10,025 nucleotides of DNA from assembly GCA_002479815.1 (NCBI GenBank), contig DLPA01000075.1:1-10025 (forward strand). Direction: 5' to 3'. Each line of letters opens with the position of its first letter. The stretch's first letter is position 1. The stretch comes from a bacterium UBA7470 (GTDB lineage Bacteria; Pseudomonadota; Gammaproteobacteria; Burkholderiales; Burkholderiaceae_C). The notes under the pieces are model-generated. The model ran no database searches. It worked only from the letters and a program-made list of their open reading frames with translations, and had not been told where the DNA came from. Below are positions 5,713 to 10,025 of this stretch, piece after piece. Position numbers and translations under genes: made by a program.

Positions 5713-6372
5713 ATGGCACGTCGTTTATTTGACTTAATCGTATTTGACTGGGATGGAACCCTCTCCGATTCGACCGCATTGATTGTCAATAGCCTTCAGG
5801 CGGCCGTTGTAGACGCAGGTGGCAAAAAACCAAGCACCGCATCTGCACTATATGTTATCGGAATGGGATTACGGCAGGCATTAGAGTATTTGGCTCCTGA
5901 TATTGCGCCAGAAAAGCACCTAGAAATGGCAGCGAGCTATCGCCACCATTATGCTCTTGGTCAGCATGACATTCATTTGTTTCCTGGTGTGTTAGAGATG
6001 CTCCACGAACTCAAGCATCAACATTATTGGCTTGCAATTGCGACAGGAAAAAGTCGTCGTGGTTTAAATGAAGCATTGGCACACACAGTGCTCAAAGATA
6101 TATTTGACGCATCACGAACGGCAGATGAAACCCAAAGTAAGCCCCATCCTTTGATGTTAGAAGAGTTGATCCGAGCGTTTGCCGTTTCTCCAGAGCGTAC
6201 GTTGATGATTGGTGATACCACTCACGATTTGGAAATGGCGCATCATGCGGGTTGTGCCAGTATTGGGGTAAGTTATGGTGCTCATGAACCAGCTGCCTTC
6301 CCTCAATGGAATCCGAAGGCCGTGCTGCATACACCGCTTGAGTTACATCAATGGTTGGTTGATTTTGCATGA
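5713..6372 (+). CDS. HAD-IA family phosphatase, phosphoglycolate phosphatase-like
   Basis: A 219-residue cytoplasmic hydrolase of the haloacid dehalogenase superfamily; members of this group remove phosphate from small molecules such as 2-phosphoglycolate or pyrophosphate. All four motifs are present: motif I FDWDGTLSD with nucleophile D12 and acid/base D14, motif II T111 (IATGKS), motif III K143 (QSKPHP), and motif IV D168/D172 (GDTTHD). A helical cap lies between about 18 and 85, placing it with the Gph/PpaX type. The exact substrate is not determinable. An in-frame TAG at 5683 limits the start to TTG 5695, inside the upstream terminator loop, or ATG 5713. I chose ATG 5713, although neither has a ribosome binding site. 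It is the first of a tight series with the Rieske and SppA genes. Confidence 0.92.
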   Translation: MARRLFDLIVFDWDGTLSDSTALIVNSLQAAVVDAGGKKPSTASALYVIGMGLRQALEYLAPDIAPEKHLEMAASYRHHYALGQHDIHLFPGVLEMLHELKHQHYWLAIATGKSRRGLNEALAHTVLKDIFDASRTADETQSKPHPLMLEELIRAFAVSPERTLMIGDTTHDLEMAHHAGCASIGVSYGAHEPAAFPQWNPKAVLHTPLELHQWLVDFA

Positions 6373-6407
6373 CCTCGCCCCCATCGATCCGATGAAAAGG
6401 GACAAAT

Positions 6408-6782
6408 ATGGACATCAACGACACTTGGATTTGGCTGTGTAAAAGCCGCGACCTCTTAGAGCGTGGGGCTGCGATTGCATTTGATGTGGCGTATGCTGGC
6501 CGTTGGATGCGTGCGTTTGCCATCCGTTTTGAAGGACAGGCGTGCGCTTATTTGAACGAATGCACACACGTTCCAATGGAAATGGATTGGCAACCCAATC
6601 AGTTCTGGGACCATCAGAAACGATGGTTGTTGTGTGCAACCCACGGTGCTGCTTATCAACCCAACACGGGTCAGTGCGTGATGGGGCCATGCAAACGGGG
6701 TTTAAAAAAAATAGATTTGAAAGACGACGGAGAAAACGTTTTTTGGCGTACACAATACAACCTCAATCCAGCAGAGTTTTAA
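6408..6782 (+). CDS. Small Rieske [2Fe-2S] protein
   Basis: A 124-residue single-domain protein with a Rieske cluster-binding pattern: C52-x-H54 (ECTHVP) and C76-xx-H79 (LLCATHGAAY), then a GPC loop (GQCVMGPC, 88-95) like those that cover the cluster. Two Cys and two His would bind one [2Fe-2S] centre. There is no signal peptide, transmembrane segment or catalytic oxygenase domain, so it is probably a soluble electron carrier or redox sensor. A ribosome binding site (AAAGGGA) precedes ATG, 35 bases after the HAD stop, and the SppA gene begins 9 bases after its own stop, suggesting one transcript. I recall this small Rieske gene between the HAD and SppA genes in other Burkholderiales, but know of no assigned function or redox partner. 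Confidence 0.9.
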   Translation: MDINDTWIWLCKSRDLLERGAAIAFDVAYAGRWMRAFAIRFEGQACAYLNECTHVPMEMDWQPNQFWDHQKRWLLCATHGAAYQPNTGQCVMGPCKRGLKKIDLKDDGENVFWRTQYNLNPAEF

Positions 6783-6791
6783 TTCAATCCA

Positions 6792-7811
6792 ATGAGTCTC
6801 GTTACCGATTCGTCAACGCCATCGACATCAGAATCAGCTGTTAAGCAAGACTCGCCTGCACTTGCAGCGCCCGTGGTTGCCCCCGAGCCTACCGACAGGC
6901 AACAGCTGAATCGACTGTTGGAATCCCTGTTGGACGAACGCCGATCCACTCAGCGTTGGCGTCAAATTTGGCGCTTGGTGTGGTTGTTGGTGTTTCTGTC
7001 GGTCATTGGAGCGGCATGGTTCACAGCCCCCACGTCTACCACGGTACATAAACCTCACACCGCGTTGATTGATATCAAAGGTGAGATTGCCAGTGACTCG
7101 GAAGTGAATGCCATCAACACCATCGACTCGCTGCGGTCTGCCTTTGCAGATCAGACGGCTGTGGCTGTAGTTCTGTTGATGAACTCTCCAGGTGGTAGTC
7201 CTGTGCAGGCGGGTTTGATTTACGACGAGATTTTCAGATTGAAGCAACTCCATAAAAAACCAATTTATGTCGTTGTAGAAGACACGTGTGCCTCGGCTGG
7301 CTACTACATTGCGGCGGCAGCAGACGCGATCTATGTGAACAAAGCAAGTTTGGTCGGCAGTATTGGCGTCTTAATGGATGGATTTGGATTCTCTGGTTTG
7401 TTGGAAAAGTTGGGGGTGGAGCGCCGGCTAATGACCTCTGGCGAGAACAAGGGCTTTTTAGACCCATTCAGTCCACAAAATGAGCAACAGCGCATACACG
7501 CGCAATCGATGTTGAATCAAATACACAAACAGTTCATTGACGCTGTTCGCAAAGGGCGTGGCGACAAGCTCAAAGAGCACCCCTCCATGTTCAGTGGCCT
7601 GTTTTGGACTGGTGAGCAAGCCATTGAGTTGGGTTTGGCCGATGACCTTGGCTCGCTTGACTACGTGGCACGAGAAATTGTGAAAGCAGAAGAAATTGTC
7701 GATTACACCAAGCGCGAAAACGTCGCAGAGCGGTTGGTCAAGCGTTTTGGGGCGGCTGTGGGAGAAGCAGGTGTACGCACCCTTTCGGTTCAAAAGGCGG
7801 TTTTACGATAA
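6792..7811 (+). CDS. sppA: SppA-like signal peptide peptidase, family S49 serine protease
   Basis: A membrane-anchored protease thought to degrade signal peptides left after secretion. It has a Pro/Ala/Ser-rich cytoplasmic start (1-55), one transmembrane segment at about 58-78 (WRLVWLLVFLSVIGAAWF), then the protease domain in the periplasm. The catalytic serine is S168 (CASAGYYIA), and the Lys of the Ser-Lys dyad is K220 in SGENKGFLDPFSP, in the position of the Bacillus SppA lysine (SGxxKD). NSPGGSP at 131-137 is the usual S49 oxyanion-region motif. At 339 residues it is the short single-domain form, about half the tandem E. coli SppA. The ribosome binding site is weak; ATG 6792 lies 9 bases after the Rieske stop, so translation may be coupled. 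The fold and active site are secure; the peptide substrate is inferred. Confidence 0.93.
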   Translation: MSLVTDSSTPSTSESAVKQDSPALAAPVVAPEPTDRQQLNRLLESLLDERRSTQRWRQIWRLVWLLVFLSVIGAAWFTAPTSTTVHKPHTALIDIKGEIASDSEVNAINTIDSLRSAFADQTAVAVVLLMNSPGGSPVQAGLIYDEIFRLKQLHKKPIYVVVEDTCASAGYYIAAAADAIYVNKASLVGSIGVLMDGFGFSGLLEKLGVERRLMTSGENKGFLDPFSPQNEQQRIHAQSMLNQIHKQFIDAVRKGRGDKLKEHPSMFSGLFWTGEQAIELGLADDLGSLDYVAREIVKAEEIVDYTKRENVAERLVKRFGAAVGEAGVRTLSVQKAVLR

Positions 7812-7851
7812 GTTGCAGTGTTGTTTTTAAAGTTCATCTAAGGAGCACGTC

Positions 7852-8739
7852 ATGTCAAAAACACTCATTCCTAAAATCAACAAAGCCGTTTTTCCGGTGG
7901 GAGGTTTAGGCACGCGGTTTTTACCCGCGACCAAAGCCATTCCTAAAGAAATGTTGCCTGTCGTTGACAAGCCCCTGATTCAATACGCCGTCGAAGAGGC
8001 TTATGCTGCGGGCATCCGCCAGATGATCTTCGTCACAGGTCGCCATAAACGGTCAATCGAAGACCATTTTGATACCGCCTTTGAACTAGAGTCCCAGCTT
8101 GAGGCCGCCAACAAAAAAGCCTTACTCCAGGTCGTGCGTTCGATCAAACCTGACGATATGGACTGCATATTCATCCGTCAGCCCAGTGCTTTGGGCTTGG
8201 GTCATGCTGTGCTTTGTGCTGAAAATTTGGTAGGAGATGAGCCGTTCGCTGTATTGCTGGCTGATGATTTGATGGTTGGTGAGCCACCCGTTCTGAAGCA
8301 AATGATCCAAAGCTTCTCTACTGCGCCAGGCACGGTACTGGCGGTACAGGAAGTGCCTCGTGAGCACACCAGTCGCTACGGCATTGTCAGTGTTCAAGGC
8401 GAGCGTGCGTATGCTGCGGTGGATGCCATTGTGGAAAAACCTGCACCAGAGCAAGCACCGTCGAATCTGGGGGTTGCGGGACGCTACATTTTGTCGCCCG
8501 GTATTTTCCAGAGCATACGCGAGCAACCTCGTGGTGTGGGTGGTGAAATCCAGCTCACAGACGGGATTGCTGGCCTCATCGGTCATGAACCTGTGTATTC
8601 CCTGCGATACAAAGGTGCTCGCTACGATTGCGGTAGCAAAGAGGGATTCTTGCAAGCCACCATCGACCTGGCGATGGCCAACCCTGAGTTGACACAGGCG
8701 TTGCGTGATCACATGATGGAAATTTTGTCCAATCCTTGA
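7852..8739 (+). CDS. galU: UTP-glucose-1-phosphate uridylyltransferase
   Basis: Joins UTP and glucose-1-phosphate to give UDP-glucose and pyrophosphate in the cytoplasm, feeding LPS, capsule, osmoregulated glucan and galactose pathways. The 295-residue protein has the nucleotidyltransferase signature near its start (VGGLGTRFLPATKAIPKEMLP, 16-36), LADDL at 136-140 for metal and nucleotide binding, VEKP (194-197), GEIQLTD (231-237) and KGARYDCGSKEGF (254-266). Length and motifs are typical of bacterial GalU. A strong AAGGAG lies 8 bases before ATG. It begins 40 bases after sppA on the same strand and may share its transcript, although it is functionally independent; no clear promoter is visible in the short gap. 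A hairpin at 8774-8799 follows its stop. Confidence 0.97.
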   Translation: MSKTLIPKINKAVFPVGGLGTRFLPATKAIPKEMLPVVDKPLIQYAVEEAYAAGIRQMIFVTGRHKRSIEDHFDTAFELESQLEAANKKALLQVVRSIKPDDMDCIFIRQPSALGLGHAVLCAENLVGDEPFAVLLADDLMVGEPPVLKQMIQSFSTAPGTVLAVQEVPREHTSRYGIVSVQGERAYAAVDAIVEKPAPEQAPSNLGVAGRYILSPGIFQSIREQPRGVGGEIQLTDGIAGLIGHEPVYSLRYKGARYDCGSKEGFLQATIDLAMANPELTQALRDHMMEILSNP

Positions 8740-8773
8740 TTGCGCTTGGTGCTCGACACGGGCTTGACGATAA

Positions 8774-8799
8774 GGAAGGCATCTCTCGGGATGCCTTCC
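8774..8799. terminator. Probable shared terminator hairpin between convergent galU and the AhpD-like gene
   Basis: GGAAGGCATC (8774-8783) and GATGCCTTCC (8790-8799) make a perfect 10-base-pair stem with a 6-base loop, midway between the two convergent stops. The + strand continues CTGCTTTCATTCC, only moderately T-rich, and the minus strand TTATCGTC. The U-run is therefore imperfect in both directions, though stem strength and position favour termination. Confidence 0.68.
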
Positions 8800-8820
8800 C
8801 TGCTTTCATTCCTTGCTGCC

Positions 8821-9423
8821 TCAGGTCTTGGCCTTGGGCATACGGCCCATCAAATAAAACTCAGGATTGGGCATCATCCCGCTGAAGGAGGCCATGCGGT
8901 TGGACAACCCGAAAAAAGCTGTAATGGCGGCGATGTCCCAAATGTCCTCATCGTCAAAACCGTGGGTGTGCAGATGCTCAAAATCGCTGTCGTCGATGGT
9001 GTGCGAGGCCGTACATACCTTCATGGCAAAGTCCAACATAGCACGCTGACGTGGCGAAATATCGGCCTTGCGGTGGTTGACTGCCACCTGATCGGCCACC
9101 AAGGGCTGTTTTTCATAAATCCGCAAAATGGCCCCATGCGCCACCACGCAGTACAGACAGTGGTTCGCGGCGCTGGTGGTCGTGACGATCATTTCACGCT
9201 CGCCCTTGCTCAGGCCACTGGTGCGGCCCACGGTATCCGGCATCATCAAAGCATCGTGATAGGCAAAAAATGCTCGCCATTCGGCAGGCCGACGGGCAAA
9301 GGCCAAAAACACATTGGGAATGAAGCCAGCCTTGTCTTGCACCTCTAAGATGCGTGTGCGTATGTCCTCAGGCACATCGTTCAGATCAGGAAAAGGATAG
9401 CGAGAAGTGGCGGGCGTGTTCAT
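8821..9423 (-). CDS. Peroxidase-related protein of the AhpD/carboxymuconolactone decarboxylase superfamily
   Basis: A 200-residue alpha-helical protein of the AhpD-like fold, probably a thiol-based peroxidase or disulfide reductase in the cytoplasm. The redox motif is C89-x-x-C92-x-x-x-H96 (HCLYCVVAHG), preceded by a glutamate region (GERE, 74-77) that supplies the proton relay in AhpD. The family usually named 'uncharacterized peroxidase-related enzyme' has the same start (FPDLNDVPEDIR) and an IPNVF-type segment, here FIPNVFLAFARRP at 34-46. ATG at 9423 has AAGGAG about 6 bases before it; a longer frame to 9474 adds 17 residues with no support. It faces the PcaC-like gene across a 63-base gap. 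The electron donor and substrate are unknown. The family call is firm; the peroxidase activity is inference. Confidence 0.88.
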   Translation of the reverse strand: MNTPATSRYPFPDLNDVPEDIRTRILEVQDKAGFIPNVFLAFARRPAEWRAFFAYHDALMMPDTVGRTSGLSKGEREMIVTTTSAANHCLYCVVAHGAILRIYEKQPLVADQVAVNHRKADISPRQRAMLDFAMKVCTASHTIDDSDFEHLHTHGFDDEDIWDIAAITAFFGLSNRMASFSGMMPNPEFYLMGRMPKAKT

Positions 9424-9437
9424 AAAGTCTCCTTGGT

Positions 9438-9452
9438 TTGACTGACAATCAA
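9438..9452. promoter_or_regulatory. Dyad TTGA-N7-TCAA in the divergent promoter gap, possible regulator site
   Basis: TTGACTGACAATCAA has inverted ends TTGA/TCAA and contains T-N11-A (T9439 to A9451), the loose signature of LysR-type regulator sites. It lies in the 63-base gap between the divergent AhpD-like and PcaC-like genes, where one regulator could control both. TTGACT also resembles a -35 box on +, but no matching -10 follows. The motif is short and common, so this is a weak call. Confidence 0.3.
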
Positions 9453-9486
9453 CGACCAAGCATCCACCATTCATCAGGGATGACGG

Positions 9487-9999
9487 ATGGGTCTTCTTTC
9501 ATTGTCACAGCAAACCAGCATGCGCACAGACACCTCCTCTACTTCTGCATCTTCTGCCACCACATTGGCTGCCCCTGCAACCACCGCCTTGCGCGATGCC
9601 CAGTTTGAGGCCGGTCTAGCCACGCGCACCCAAGTCATGGGCGAAGGCTTTGTAGAAAAGGCCTTTGCCAGTGCCAACGACTACACCCTGGTGATGCAGG
9701 AGTTCATCAGCCGCAACGCTTGGGGCACCGTCTGGCAGCGTGAGGGTGTGGACTTGAAAACCCGCAGCCTCATCACCGTCGCCATGCTCACCGCCTTGGG
9801 GCGTAGCCACGAACTCAAAGGCCATGTGCGCGGTGCATTGAACAACGGGGTCACGCCTGAGGAATTGCGCGAGTTGTTTTTGCACGCCACCGTTTATTGC
9901 GGCTTTCCTCTCGCCATCGACGGATTTCGTAGCGCCTGCGAGGTCATCGAGGCCGTGCAAGCACCGCACAAGGCCACTGATTCAGCCCAAAAACCTTAA
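9487..9999 (+). CDS. pcaC: 4-Carboxymuconolactone decarboxylase-like protein (PcaC family)
   Basis: A 170-residue protein of the carboxymuconolactone decarboxylase superfamily. PcaC converts 4-carboxymuconolactone to 3-oxoadipate enol-lactone in the protocatechuate branch of the beta-ketoadipate pathway. Residues 38-158 follow the PcaC pattern: FEAGLATRTQVMGEGFVEKA, WGTVWQREGVDLKTRSLITVAMLTALGRSHELKGHVRGALNNGVTPEELRE, then ATVYCGFPLAIDGFR. There is no CxxC pair, which separates it from the AhpD-like neighbour. Residues 12-36 are a Thr/Ser/Ala-rich extension absent from compact PcaC (about 130 residues). ATG 9487 has AGGGA 6 bases upstream; M12 at 9520 lacks a ribosome binding site. No other pca gene is visible, so the substrate could be a different lactone or hydroperoxide. 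The family is firm, the exact reaction probable. Confidence 0.8.
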   Translation: MGLLSLSQQTSMRTDTSSTSASSATTLAAPATTALRDAQFEAGLATRTQVMGEGFVEKAFASANDYTLVMQEFISRNAWGTVWQREGVDLKTRSLITVAMLTALGRSHELKGHVRGALNNGVTPEELRELFLHATVYCGFPLAIDGFRSACEVIEAVQAPHKATDSAQKP

Positions 10000-10025
10000 T
10001 GCGCCTGCGCCTGCACGCCGTCCAC
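9999..10025 (+). CDS. Start of an unidentified gene, cut by the window end
   Basis: ATG at 9999-10001 overlaps the TAA of the PcaC-like gene by one base (TAATG), a layout typical of translational coupling. Only nine codons are visible: MRLRLHAVH. This opening faintly resembles the start of phthalate-dioxygenase-reductase-like (VanB-type) oxidoreductases, but nine residues cannot establish that. It is listed because the frame is open to the window edge and fits an operon with the upstream gene. Confidence 0.35.

Noticed and set aside
8122..8712. 196-codon open frame on - opposite galU
   Set aside because: It is antisense to a highly conserved enzyme gene and has no protein features of its own.
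8740..9348. 202-codon open frame on + beginning directly after galU
   Set aside because: It crosses the terminator hairpin and then runs antisense to the AhpD-like gene, which has clear motifs and a good ribosome binding site. The + product shows no family features.

Overview
The window looks like chromosomal DNA from a betaproteobacterium, most likely order Burkholderiales and perhaps a Comamonadaceae relative. The inference rests on an RNase E with a long Arg/Pro/Ala-rich tail, a small H-NS-family protein of the Burkholderiales type, and the gene series rne - rluC - HAD phosphatase - Rieske protein - SppA-like protease, which I recall as common in that order. No search was run, so the assignment rests on protein recognition alone.

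Layout from left to right. The 3' end of groEL (1-423, +) converges on rne (582-3695, -). A strong hairpin terminator flanked by an A-run and a T-run lies between them and can serve both strands. Upstream of rne lies a roughly 500-base non-coding stretch. On the minus strand it has a perfect TATAAT at 4188-4193 and several hairpins, so it reads as a long structured 5' leader, as expected for an autoregulated RNase E gene. Diverging from rne is rluC (about 4246-5235, +), a 23S rRNA pseudouridine synthase. Next comes a self-contained H-NS-family unit with its own promoter (5244-5272), leader hairpin, gene (5345-5650) and terminator (5687-5712). The ATG of a HAD-family phosphatase gene (5713-6372) follows the T-run of that terminator immediately. 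It is followed by a small Rieske [2Fe-2S] protein (6408-6782), a membrane-anchored SppA/S49 signal-peptide peptidase (6792-7811) and galU (7852-8739), all on + and closely spaced.

After a 10-bp-stem hairpin downstream of galU, the character changes to metabolic genes. An AhpD-like peroxidase-related protein (8821-9423, -) is transcribed divergently from a PcaC-like carboxymuconolactone decarboxylase (9487-9999, +). They share a 63-base intergenic gap containing a LysR-type-looking dyad. A further ORF begins at 9999, overlapping the pcaC-like stop codon by one base, and runs off the window.

The left and centre are housekeeping: protein folding, RNA decay, rRNA modification, envelope proteolysis and UDP-glucose synthesis. 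I see no mobile element, CRISPR array, tRNA or rRNA, and no convincing wholly new system. The items most worth following up are the structured rne leader, the H-NS unit set inside a usually compact gene series, the HAD start codon abutting a terminator, and the divergent pair of AhpD/CMD-superfamily genes.
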